This document shows, piece by piece, positions 1 through 11,100 of a DNA stretch of 64,000 nucleotides. The notes below the pieces were generated by a model, which worked only from the letters and a program-made list of their open reading frames with translations, did no database searches and had not been told where the DNA came from. Made by a program: the position numbers and the translations under genes. The DNA comes from Carnegiea gigantea (Eukaryota; Streptophyta; Magnoliopsida; Caryophyllales; Cactaceae), in the NCBI GenBank assembly GCA_029747015.1, contig JAKOGI010000110.1, positions 857,233-921,232 on the forward strand, read 5' to 3'. How positions within the stretch are numbered: position 1 is the stretch's first letter; each line of letters begins with the position of its first letter.

Positions 1-80
1 TGTGGATACTGCCACCTTTTCTTTTACTATTAACAATGAACCCGAGTTTTCTTAAGCCATTTAGAGGGATTAGGCGAGAA

Positions 81-694
81 TAGGGCTGTCAAATAGGTCA
101 TGTCAGATCGAATTTGTGTTCGTGTCGAACTTAAATGGATTGAGAAATCTTCGATCTGATCAACCTAACCCGTTTATTAAACGGGTTGAAAACCTTGACC
201 TGTACTCATTTATGTTTTAAACGGGTTGATCAGAAATTTACTCATTAATCCATTTAATATAAATGGGTCAGATTCAGATTATCCGATTACCTATTTATCC
301 GCTTGATATTTTGACTAAAATGTGATTACTTAGCGTTATAAATCAATTTTTTGACTTTAATATAGCATCATAATATAACCATTGTCTATGATTCACAAGA
401 ATCACAATCACAAAATAAATATCAACTTGATTAAACCCCATATTTTCACAATTTTCCCGAAAAGTACATGGTAATTGGATAAACGGATCAACTTATTTAA
501 TCTATTTAATTAAACGGGTTAAATAGGTATTTTTTTTGTGTCAAAAATCTCAACCTGAATCTAACCCAATTAGTTAAACGGGTTAACTTATCAACCCATT
601 TAATTAAAGGGGTTGAAAGTTTTTACCCAAATCCACTTAATTTCGTGTTCGATTCGGATCGATAATCGTGTCGGATTAACTTTTGACAGCCCTA
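81..694. mobile_element. hAT-like MITE, copy 1
   Basis: A 614-bp element with terminal inverted repeats TAGGGCTGTCAAA and TTTTGACAGCCCTA. It is flanked by an 8-bp target duplication with one mismatch (GGCGAGAA at 73-80, GGCAAGAA at 695-702), which is typical of hAT elements. It has no coding capacity. The interior is rich in AAACGGGTT-like inverted motifs. It sits inside the reverse transcriptase of the L1 relic. Confidence 0.88.
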
Positions 695-1911
695 GGCAAG
701 AAGATCCTCTCTCCTCTTTCCTTTCCCTACATTGTCACGGAAAGCCTGTAAGCTTTTTTCTCCAATGCTATGGTGTCAGGTTGTCTTAATGGTATCCGAA
801 TATGCATGTCCAAGTGCCCAACGTAGCTCTCATTTATTGTTCGCTGATGATTCTATTATTTTTTGTAAGCTAGGGTTGCCTTATTTTTTTGTAAGCCAAT
901 GTTGATCGGCAACCACAGTACTCAAGCATCTGCTGAGCATGTAAGAATCTTCTTCTGGGCAATAAGTATAAATTATTGTAAAACGGATGTGGCTTTAATT
1001 CAGTAAGGGCACCCCGGAGGATCTCAAGCGATAGATTACCCTTACTCTGAATATCAGCGAGGTTCTTTCTCACGAGAAATACTTGAACCTGCCCACTCAT
1101 GTAGGAAGACCCAAGCGCAAAGCTTTTCTCTAAATCAAAGATAGGGTGGCGAAACAATTGCGAGCCTGGACCGAAAATTTTCTTTCTTGGGTGGGTACAG
1201 AGATGCTAATCAAAACGTACGGTGGTCCAAGCACTTGCTAACTATACTATGAGCGTCTTTAAACTATCCAAGAATCTTTGTGATGAAATCCAGTTTATTA
1301 TCCTTAAAATTTTGGTGGGGTCGGGATAATGGACGCGGAAAAATTCACTAGTCTAGCAGGGATCATTTATGCCGGCATAAGGACAAAGGAGGCATGGACT
1401 ATTGTGATCTTGATGCATCTAATTCTGCTTCCCTTGCCCAACAGATTTGGTGGCTCCTTAGCTGCTTCTCTTGTTACACGACTTCTTCAGGACAAATATT
1501 ATCCAAATGGTGACATTCTTGTGCAGATTTGAGTCATCGACGTACGTAGCTTCACTTGAAGAAGTTCACGGCGAGTTCGGTGGATTATCGACAATGGTTC
1601 AAGATGGGTCATTGGCGACAAGGCCTCTATCAACAAAGGTTCAAGAAGTATTTTTCTTAACTGTGATGCTGATTAAATCTTGAATCTCCCTCTTTGTAAA
1701 TCATGGTCAAGTGGAAGACGTGCACGGCACTATAGCAAGGACGGTGCATGATCATTTGGTAAGATCAGGCTACCATTTTTATCTCAGTTGCAAACAAATC
1801 GACAATGTCTTTAATTATGCCCTGAAGACTGCATGGGAAGCGGGCTTTCCACGTATTATTGTTACAAGGGACTGTGTAGGTCCCTCCTTTTCTCAACCAC
1901 ATGGTTAGAAT

Positions 1912-2459
1912 TAGGGCTGTCAAAAGTTAACCCGACACGATCACCGATCTAAATCGAACACGAAATTAAGCGGGTTTGGATAAAGATTTTCAACTGTTTA
2001 ATTAAATAGGTTGACATGTTTGCCCTGTTTAATTCACTGGGTTAGGTTCAGGTTGATAATTTTGATACGAAAAAATACCTATTTAACCTGTTTAATTAAA
2101 TAGATTAATTAAGTTGATCAGTTTATCCAATTACCATGTACTTTTTGGCGAAAATTGTGAAAATGTGGGGTTTAATCAAGTTGATATTTGTTTTGTAATT
2201 GTGATTCTTGTTAATCATAGACAATTGTTGCATTATGAAATCAAAAAATTGATTTATAATACTCGGTAATTATATTTTAATCAAAATATGAAGCGAGTAA
2301 ACAGGTAACCGGATAATCTGAACCTAATCCGTTTATGTTAAAAGGGTTAATGGATAAATTTCATGTCAATCCGTTTATGTTCAGATCGAGGACTTCTCAA
2401 CCTCTTTAAGTTCGACACGAACACAAATTTGACCCGACCTGACCAATTTGATAGCCCTA
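1912..2459. mobile_element. hAT-like MITE, copy 2 (inverted relative to copy 1)
   Basis: A 548-bp element with ends TAGGGCTGTCAAA and GATAGCCCTA, flanked by a perfect 8-bp target duplication GTTAGAAT (1904-1911 and 2460-2467). Its interior is the reverse complement of the copy at 81-694; for example, the segment with CCATGTACTTTTTGGCGAAA matches copy 1 in inverted order. It is inserted in the RNase H part of the same L1 relic. Its perfect target duplication suggests it is younger than copy 1. Confidence 0.9.
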
Positions 2460-2745
2460 GTTAGAATCTATTCTTAAATTAGGAGTTCAATCAGGACGAA
2501 TCGATTATCATTGACAATATTTTACCTTTTTTCCCGTAGGTTTGAATTTATTTCTTGAAGTCGTATATTGAGAGCAGGGAATCGACTTGCTTACTTTCTC
2601 GCTTATCCTTAACCCTATGATTTTGTCGAGAGAATTTGGTTGGAGAATGGACTTGAGTTGCTTACTTCGCTCAAGATGATATGTATGTGCTTGTTAATCA
2701 AGATCAATAATATGCTCATGTGCGCCTTTCTATTTAAAAAAAAAG

Positions 2746-4150
2746 TCATTATCTTTTACGTATTTAAATATTTTGGATCAATTGACTTTATTAGAAACTA
2801 TGATCTTTCCTCCTAAAACTCTTACCAAATGAGAAGGAAGAGAACCTGAAAACTTGTGATTCAAGTTTTATTCCTTTTTCGCTCTCCAAGTAAGCCCCGA
2901 TATAAATAGGATTAGAATTTAAACTTCAATAACTATAGATCTTTAGAGATTTTACTTGCACAAGTCATATCATCATTCTGACGGAGTAGAAGGACTATAT
3001 ATCTTGAAGGTTTGCTCATTAAAATATATAATAATGCTCACCAATGATAGATAATTTTCGCAAGAGGCTCACTCAATAGAACATATAACAAATGTCCGCA
3101 AAGTTTTAGATCTCATCTGTGGACCAAGCAAAGAAACAAATGATGAGATTGCACGTGGATGTCACATGGGGCTCATGGATTCCATTTCTGGAAAAAGAGG
3201 CAAAGTGCTGCACTATTTTTTACAAAGAGATCAGCGTCCCAATAAAAATTTTTTAAAAAAAAAAAAGATAAGCGTCCGAATTCCCACTTATTGAAACACT
3301 ATTATGTTGCCTCTGCTCCCTCAAACCACTTGATTGCCTCACGCACATGACTACAAAAGCCAACCAATGTCAACCTCTCTTGTGGACGTACATGCAATCA
3401 ACTTCCAGATCTTAACGCTCATTTAAAAAAAAAAAAAAATCAAAAAGATATGGTGGTCAGTCGTTTGTTGGCCCATAACCATCACAATCAGCAAAAATTG
3501 CACAAGTAATCAGAAAAAAAAATCAATTCTAAAAAAGGGCATGCCGATAGATGTTAAAATTTAATAATCTAAAAATCTCTTGATGCCATGAGCTGTTAAA
3601 ATCTTCTAAAATATTCTGATATCTGTTAGATTATCGTGAAATCTTCCTAAATATTTTAGAACCTTTCAGAATATTCAAAGACCTAACCAATCACCCTAAA
3701 AGTTTCCGAATTACTCTGAAATTTTTTAGAAGTTTTAATAATATTCTACACTTATATGTATGTAGGAACATTAGGCACTTTTAGAAAAACATACTAGATA
3801 CTTGTAATATGATATTCTGATAGCCAGGAGCTGATTGTTTCAAGAAAAACTACAAAAAATGTGTTGGGGTTCATGGATGATAGTGAATGGTTGGGGGGGG
3901 GGGGGGGGAATTAGGGGGAGCGTGGGTGCCCAATCGGCCTGGAAAAGGAAATGGGGTGAGGTTAACTTTTTTTGGTCTTTTTTTCATTATTTTCTTTTTT
4001 GTTTTGATTTGAATGAAGTGCTATGATGGATAGGTCGACAAACAATCCCGCAAGCAATTATTTTTCCCCACATTTACAATCTTCTAAATTCTTTGACACA
4101 AATATTCCCATCACGGAGTTTTGAATGGAAGCAACATGATTTTAAATTTA
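2746..4150. other. Intergenic stretch, no gene recognised
   Basis: AT-rich DNA without a credible coding region on either strand. It holds A-tracts near 3250 and 3425, a diffuse run of AATATTCTGA/TTTTAGAA-type motifs at 3540-3740, and a G-tract at 3893-3909. The open frame at 3835-4026 runs through the G-tract and looks like chance. Confidence 0.6.
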
Positions 4151-4598
4151 GGGGCTAATATATAGTCTATATTCAGTAACAATATTTTGGATAGTATTTA
4201 GTATTTTGATCAAGTCAATACACTAATTAGTTAATTTTTAATATTCAGTGAACTAGTATTTTGACCAGCATTTCAAGTAACTTTTAGCATTTTAGACAGC
4301 GTTTTTGAAAAGCTAATAGTATTAACGCTTGACATTTAATTAAAGTAGCGTGTCATATTTTTTAGCAAAAAATAGCCTTTAAAAACTTTATCTTTGGAAA
4401 TTATCTATACCCTTTTATATCAATTTACATTAATCAGCTAGCATAATAACTAAATTTATCGAGAACATTAGTTTCAACCGCTAATCTAAACAACTATCTG
4501 CTAACAACTAAATTAGAAATGTATCCACTATCTAAACAGCTATCCGCTATCTGAACCACTATATGCTACCTAAATCACTAATTTTGCCGAACAGGGCC
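4151..4598. mobile_element. Possible Harbinger-like MITE
   Basis: AT-rich block with CTATCTGCTAACAACTA-type motifs like the other Harbinger-type MITEs here. It ends in GCCGAACAGGGCC and may start at GGGGCTAATA after TTA (4148-4150). The 3' flank reads GTA rather than TTA. The right end is recognisable and the left end is a guess. Confidence 0.4.
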
Positions 4599-5101
4599 GT
4601 AGAGTTTTGGTTTTGTAAAGTAGTGATTTTTTTTTGGGGGGGTGGAGAAATCCAATAGTTTTATCTACTAAGATCAATCAATTAGATGTCCAAATAAATT
4701 CAAATAGAAAAAATTGAGAAGAAGAGTTCAATTATATATGGTTCAACTTGTACATAATTTCATGAAAATTTACAATGGGGATTGCTAGGGATGGCAATGG
4801 ATTGGGTCTAGATCGGATCCATCAAGATCCGGATCCAGATTCATTTTTCAGACCTTAATTCAGATCCGATCCAAATTTACAGGCTCTATAAAATTTAGAT
4901 CCAAACCCGGATCCTCTGGGTCTAAAGAGTCTAGCAGGCCTTTAATGGGTCCCGCTACTTTGAGTTGCTTTTTTTTCACTTTCTTATTTTTCACAATAAA
5001 ATAAAAGTACATACATAAAATTTTGCTGTATAATTAACTTTACCGCCATAACACATAACAAAATACTGAATTATAAGTAGAAATTACTGATAGTGGTCCG
5101 A

Positions 5102-8100
5102 TATAATAGTCCAACCCTAAAATTATTTAATTATGTTTATTTATTTAATTACCTCGTGTTCATGATTTTTTTCCTCATAATTATTTATCGCATTATTCAC
5201 CCCGGTGGGGAAAAATTTATTTGGACTCTCACTTGACAATTCAGATTTTATTTGTTTATTTAATTGATTAACGAAAACTTTGGAAGAATTGATAGTAGGC
5301 CCTAACAAGTTTAATTCAAATAATTTATTTTGCTTTACGTAACATTACAAAACTTTAATTTTCAGTTTCGTAAAAACGTTATTGTTATGAAACGTTTTAT
5401 TCCCGAACCCAACTTATTTCAACCGATTTGAAGCCCAACAAGTTGTCTATTAATCTAATTAATTATCATGATTAAACTTAACCATAACTAGTTTAAAAAG
5501 GTGGCTTTACTAGTTAAAAAACTCAGCCAAAGAGAGTTAGATTAGTCAATAAAATACAACTCTATCCAAAGCTCACTTTCTCTCTCTCCTCTCTCTTTCC
5601 TCACGGCAGTAGAGCAGCAGCTCCTGGGTTGTTTTCGACCAGTTTTTCGGCCAATCCTGATGGTTTCCGATCCCCCCAACATCATAATACCTCAAGCTAC
5701 TATCCTCTATTATCAAAACCACTAAACCTGATTCCCATCTCTACTTATTTTTCAATCAAAGTAAGTAATCTTGAAATTTAATTTTGTTGGTTTTGCTTTT
5801 TATTTTAGTTTTGATTCTTTTTTTGATGTTTATTGTTAGCTTTCATGAAGCTCTCAATATATTTATTAATATGTTTTGATGAAAGATAAAAAAGGCAAGT
5901 TCTCCAATCTTGTAATATTTTAATCATATTCTAAAATTGCTATTTATAATTGACATTATTATGGGAATATTGTAATATTCAATCAAAGGCAAGTTTATTT
6001 TAACATTCCATGTATCTTGAGATTATTGAGATGTATCTTACTTATGGAAAGAATGACAAATCAACCCAAGAGAATCAAATCAGCCCAGAAAATCAGTTAG
6101 CCGTTGAAAAGACATCAAGTAGCCATTACATGCAGATTTTGGACAATCTTCAGTGTCACTAAACTGCAGTTCAAGGCCTTGAACTGAAGCAAGAAATCAG
6201 AATGTGTCTAATAGCTACTTTCCTTTTATTTCTCCAAGCCTTACCTATAAATATACAAGATCGTTGAGAGTTGGAAACACCAAGTAAGAAGAGCATTCAT
6301 TGGCATACTCATACTCTCAATTATTGTACTCATTGAGCTTCAAATTGCTATTACTCTTTGCGTTGTTCAAGTAGTGATTAGGTGGGATTATAGAGTTGAA
6401 GGGTCAACTCTACCAAGCCTTGTTAAGAGTGTCAACTTGGGTGTTGGAACTTAGAGTAGGTGTACTCTAGAGTTGTAATCATCCCTCCTAATAAAGATTC
6501 GGGTTAATCCTAGAGTTAGGGAACTCTAGGCGGGGATTAAGCCTTTTGAGACCCAACCTCTCAATGTATTTATTAATATGTTTTGATGAAAGACAAAAAA
6601 AGCAAGTTCTCCAATCTTGTGATATTTTAATCATATTCTAAAATTGCTATTTATAATTGACATTATTATGGGAATATTGTAATATTCAATCAAAGGCAAG
6701 TTTATTTTAACTTTCCATGTATCTTGAGATTATTGAGATGTATTTTGCTTATGGAAAGAATGACAAATCAGCCCAAGAGAATCAAATCAGCCCAGAAAAT
6801 CAGTTAGCAGTTGAAAAGAGATCAAGTAGCCGTTACATGCAGATTTTGGACAATCTTCAGTGTCACTAAATTGCAGTTCAAGGCCTTGAACTGAAGAAAG
6901 AAATCAGGATATGTCTAACAGCTACTTTCCTTCTATTTCTCCAAGCCTTGCCTATAAATATACAAGATGGTTGAGAGCTGGAAACACCAAGCAAGAAGAG
7001 CATTCATTGGCATACTCGTACTCTCAATTATTATATTCATTGAGCTTCAAATTGCTATTACTCTTTGCGTTGTTCAAGTAGTGATTAGGTGAGATTATAG
7101 AGTTGAAAGGTCAACTTTACCAAGCCTTGTTGAGGGTGTCAACTTGGATCTTGGAACTTAGAGTAGGTGTACTCTAGAGTTGTAATCATCCCTCCTAATA
7201 AAGATTCGGGTTAATCCTAGAGTTAGAGAACTCTAGGCGGGGATTAAGCCTTTTGAGGCCTAACCTCGTTAAAAATCAATTGTGTTTTGTCTCGATTTAC
7301 TTTTTTGCATTTACATTTAGATTGTTTAGCAACCTTGATTATCACCCCATTCACATCCCTCTAGGGTGATCTCATAACCTTTGATTCTTCATTTATAATC
7401 TTTGATCATGATGTTTTGATAAGAAATAAGAGTTATTTTGATGTTGATCATGGTAGGGTTGAGGTTGGATCATGTTAGGGTTAGGGTTGATGTTAATCAT
7501 GCAAGCTTTATGTTAAAGTGTTGAATTTTGATTGTTTTATCTTTAATTTGATCATCTTCTAATCCATTTGTGTTTACGATGATGTTTTTGGTAATTTCAA
7601 ATAAGTTGGAGTGAGTCCAAGTTGGCCATGAACTAGGGTTGCGGTAAGTAAAGTATGGTTTGGATTAAACTAGCTTTAAACTTGGTTTATATGTGTAGTA
7701 GACTGAAAAATAATCTCTATTGGATATGATTATGAAGTGAATTTGAGTGTGGTAATTTTATATGATGTCAGGGTGGACCAATGCTTATTTACATACTTTT
7801 AAGAAATGGTTTAAGTTGAGAATTTGTGTTAAAAAGAGAGAGAAAAGTTAAAACAATGAGGCTGAAAATTTTAGGAAAACATGACAGAGTTCACGATTAA
7901 ATTGGTAATGATTGGCCCATTGAAAAATTATGATAGTGAGTAGATAGTTCAGTGTGTTAACTTTCAAACGCCTTTTGAACAACCTTAATCTGGGATCTGT
8001 GAAAAAAGTTGTGATCGTTTTACCAAAACTGTATAGAATGAATTAAAACTGACATGCTTGCATTCTAACCTCATTTTGGGAATTCTATTGCGGGAATCAA

Positions 8101-9203
8101 GCTTGGTATTCTAAATGAAAGATTTTTGAAACTTCCTAAACTTTCTATATTGGGATTTTAAGTCTCAATCAGAGGTCAGATCACCAAATTTCATGTCATT
8201 CTTTCTAAGCCCTTGTTATGTTCTTACTTTTCTTTTACTAAATTATTAGTTATGAAATAAATAATTTTGCTAACCGTATGTTCCTACAACGATAATTTTG
8301 TACAAAATTAAGGCCTAATATATTATTCCTTCCACTTTTGTGCATAATATTATTCAGTAAGCTTATATTTAAAATTTTCAAGTACGTTCACCGTCTGTAT
8401 TTTTAGAAATCAGCATGTATTTATCAAAATTGTAATGTTTTAGTAAGTACATCAATGAATCAGTTTAATTAGTGATTTATCACATAATTAATGATTCTAT
8501 CAGCAATCAGTTATAAGGTACAGCCCTTTAGTTATGCGGTTTCAGGCCAGGTCCCGATCGGCTTGACAGGTGTACACTTATCTTCAGATCACAACAGTTA
8601 TCAGAGGTTCACTATCAGATAATAATTGACAATGCAATTTTATATTTATCTCATTCCCAATTTTTAATTAAAAATGAATTGCAATACGGGTCCAACCACT
8701 TATCCATGAACATTTAACAGTACAGAAATGCATGTACTGAGTTTCGGCTCACAATTCCAAATGTTTTCATGTTTTGTTTTAGAAAAGTGTTCAGTGAATC
8801 GCTCTCAGGCGGGCAAGGCGGCTGAAGATGATGAGTGAGCTGGTAAGTCTATATAAAATGGCGGTGTATTATCGTTGAGATATTTATAATACTGTATTGT
8901 AATATATTTTGGTGTGAGACTGTATAGTATCAGAATTCTATATTTTGGTGTAATCCTTGAGATATTTGAATGGTTTTAATGTTAGAACAATTTCTATATT
9001 TATCCAAATGATCTGATGGGTTGTGATGGTGTGAATGTCTTAGTTGGTAAACATTAATTATTATGGATAAATTTATCATGTACAAGCAAAGCCTTGTCCT
9101 TGTTGGGCGGAGGTAACGCCTAATTATTTGGGTTATCATTTCTAATTGGGGATATTAATGAAAGAAATGTAAATAGTGATTTATGTACATCTGGGGCGTT
9201 ATA
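5102..9203 (+). mobile_element. Long solo LTR (Ty3/gypsy, Tekay/Del-like), diverged
   Basis: Related to the clean solo LTR at 57299-60615. The start TATAATAGTCCAACCCTAAAA corresponds to TGTAACGGCCCAAACCTAAAA, and the end GGGGCGTTATA corresponds to GGGGCGTTACA. Shared inner blocks are GATCGGCTTG near 8558, GGTTCAC..CAGATAATAAT near 8607, and TACTGAGTTTCGGCTCA near 8736. Subtracting a 707-bp internal duplication leaves about 3.4 kb, against 3.3 kb for the other copy. No gag-pol follows and no 5-bp target duplication could be found. The family assignment is from memory of long-LTR chromoviruses whose LTRs begin TGTAACG and end CGTTACA. Confidence 0.7.
5851..7264. repeat. Tandem direct duplication, two 707-bp units
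   Basis: Unit 1 (5851-6557) and unit 2 (6558-7264) are almost identical, with scattered substitutions and essentially no length change: CTCTCAATATATTTATTAAT at 5851 recurs as CTCTCAATGTATTTATTAAT at 6558. Each unit carries a TATA-like CCTATAAATATAC about 400 bp in and an AATAAAG about 640 bp in. A promoter-like and a polyadenylation-like signal in one unit suggest that the unit itself may be a short LTR. Confidence 0.9.
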
Positions 9204-9752
9204 CCTACTATCCTCCATTAAGCCACTAAACATAAGCCAAATAAGTTGTCTGACCCTATCAATCAACAAACCTCGGTTCACAAGGTGAAAAAAATTACAA
9301 AGTCCATAATACCAAAGGCTCAAAACGTGACGGAGCTGTAGCGCCGGCCATGAAGGAGTATGACGACGATCGATGCCGGAGGACGACGACTGGTGGAGCA
9401 GTGGAGGGGAGACGGCAGATGCGAACTGTGGGTTGAGTGGCTGACCGGCTGAGAATTCTGACAGAGATAGATGGAGAGGGAGAGTAAAGGTCTGAGGGAC
9501 TCAAAAGTCTCAAAACACAGAAGGCCAAAAAACCCTCGCCAAAATAACAACGCATGGTAAATAAATAAATAAATAAATAAACGGGTATGTATACGGGTCC
9601 AAGGTCGGGTCTGTATCTCAAAGTCTCAGATCCATATCCAGATCCGAACCGGATCCAATAGATCCAAATTTTTAGGATCCAGATCCTTAAAAAAAAGCAG
9701 ATCTTATGGATCTAGATCGGGTCTAGAATCCGCTGCCATTCCTAAGGATTAC

Positions 9753-10294
9753 TTACATATGTGCATGTATAATTATCAGTTTTTTTTTTTTTTTCGTTGA
9801 TAGTGAAGACTAAAGTAGAAAACGTCATATCAATAATCAAATTCTGAAATCATCCAAAAGTTTTATCTACATGAAAAATTCAGAATAAAACATGTTACGG
9901 TTTATGGGCTTGGTCAGGACTTCACTGAATCAATGGTGCGTGCTTGATCTTTTGGATAAATCAATAGATCACTATTTAAATGTTTAAATAACAAAGTATA
10001 TTTACGGAAAATGTTAACCATTTATGACGTCTATATGCTTAGCGTCTGTTGAAAAAATGAACAATATAAACCTAAGTCTCATCAGCGAGGAGAACATCGA
10101 AAAAAATGTGAATTTATCCCAAATAGTGGAATTAATCAACCCAAATAATGATCAATAGAAGGCGTATTGTTGGTACGTGAAATGCCGATAATAACTCAAT
10201 TTACGTTCCATAAAGCGGTTGACATAAAAAGGAAGAATCAGAGCAATAATCTCAAGTTATCAATAAATGTAGGTTGGTTTACACTTTACTCCCT
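9753..10294. other. Intergenic stretch, no gene recognised
   Basis: AT-rich sequence with a T-tract at 9780-9794. I see no coding region, RNA gene or clear repeat on either strand. Confidence 0.5.
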
Positions 10295-10880
10295 TAGTCA
10301 ATAACGATAACAACAATTCCCAGTAATGTGGATCCTATTTTTACGAGATTCAAATATAGACAGTCTTATTCATGCAGGCAGAGAGATCGATTCCAAGAGA
10401 ACAAAAAAAATTTTTTTTAGAAAACATTTTCATGAGCAGGAATCTTTTGTGCCAAATGCAAAAAGGAAGTTGGCACATCAAATGAAGCTAAAATCGGCAA
10501 ACTAAATAGAAACTAGACATCGTAAAAAGTGTTACTAAAAAACTACGAAGATGCTAGAACTACAATATTACAAAGTATACAAGTCAAACAACATCAGTGT
10601 ACAATAAAAGGCCAGAAAGTGCATGAGTAAAGGTGCAAAATTTTTTTAAATGCATCACTCTAATTCTAAACTTCCAAAAACTCTTATCCTGAATCATGCC
10701 CTCTATGAGCCTCAACTGATGCGTATCTAATCTAATCACCTCATTTCAGTTTGTATTTGATCGTCCTCGACTCCTCTTATAATCCGAATTGATCATCTCA
10801 CATCTCCAGACAAGTGCATTTATATCTCTCCTCTTAATATTACCAAACCATCATATCTTGAAATAATGCCAAGTGAATCA
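10295..10880 (-). mobile_element. RTE-type LINE 3' end relic
   Basis: On the minus strand, 10880 down to about 10640 translates, with interruptions, to the C-terminal end of the RTE protein: WFGNIKRR, then a RCEMI-like segment, then FWKFRIRV. This parallels [21 protein letters not shown] at 32088-32333. The 3' UTR follows down to 10295 with the family pattern CTCTTGGAATC, GAATCTC, GGATCCACA and a TTG-rich tail. It is old and heavily mutated. An A/T tract at 10407-10422 interrupts the UTR. Confidence 0.7.
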
Positions 10881-10941
10881 AATTAATGTACGCATCATCA
10901 ATGAATGTTGAGCATGTGCCATGACTATTATGAAGTTCTTG

Positions 10942-10968
10942 ACCCCCCCCCCCCCAAAAAAAAAAAAA
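10942..10968. repeat. C-tract followed by A-tract
   Basis: A run of 13 C directly followed by about 13 A. It is one of about a dozen C-to-A (or, on the other strand, T-to-G) homopolymer junctions in the window. Confidence 0.9.
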
Positions 10969-10979
10969 ACCAACTCATC

Positions 10980-11100
10980 AGGCCATCCTTTTTGAAGACG
11001 TGTTGGGTGTTCCTTGGATGGTCGCACTTCATTTGGATATTTAATGATTCTTAAGGGGCTTTGCCCCTCTATTTTGATTTTTTTTTTGGCGAAAAAAAAA
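10980..11100 (+). mobile_element. L1 LINE 3' terminal relic
   Basis: Short piece encoding DVLGVPWMVALHLDI and followed by GGGGCTTTGCCCCTCTATTTTGA and a T/A-rich end. It matches the tail of the L1 copy at 31340-31928 (DAVGVAWPRKF, then GGGCCGTTGCCCCTCTTCTG). Only the extreme 3' end is present. Confidence 0.55.

Larger units (their letters stand above)
1..2745 (+). mobile_element. L1-type LINE ORF2 relic (RT and RNase H), interrupted by two MITEs
   Basis: Degraded reverse transcriptase of a plant L1 LINE. Visible pieces are the PFRGIR motif just before position 80, which continues after the first MITE as a DPLSP-like segment; the catalytic FADDSIIFCK motif near 835-870; a thumb/zinc-finger part near 1215-1680 (LCDEI, FWWG, KGGMD); and an RNase H part near 1711-1908 (ALKTAWEAGFPRIIV). 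Homology resumes after the second MITE and ends in an A-tract near 2735. There are many stops and frameshifts, so it is not functional. The 5' part lies outside the window. Short open frames inside it are remnants, not genes. Confidence 0.85.
4786..9744. mobile_element. hAT-like TIR element split by an LTR insertion
   Basis: The outer ends are imperfect terminal inverted repeats: TAGGGATGGCAATGGATTGG at the left and, on the other strand of the right end, TAGGAATGGCAGCGGATTC, followed on both sides by GATCCGGATCC-like subterminal sequence. Flanks GGGATTGC (4778-4785) and AGGATTAC (9745-9752) match at 6 of 8 bases, consistent with an old 8-bp duplication. No transposase is recognisable. Most of its length is the LTR at 5102-9203, so the element itself is only about 0.85 kb. 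Confidence 0.65.

Noticed and set aside
9295..9621. 108- and 76-codon minus-strand frames near the right end of the TIR element
   Set aside because: They overlap each other in different frames inside a transposon end and match no family I know.
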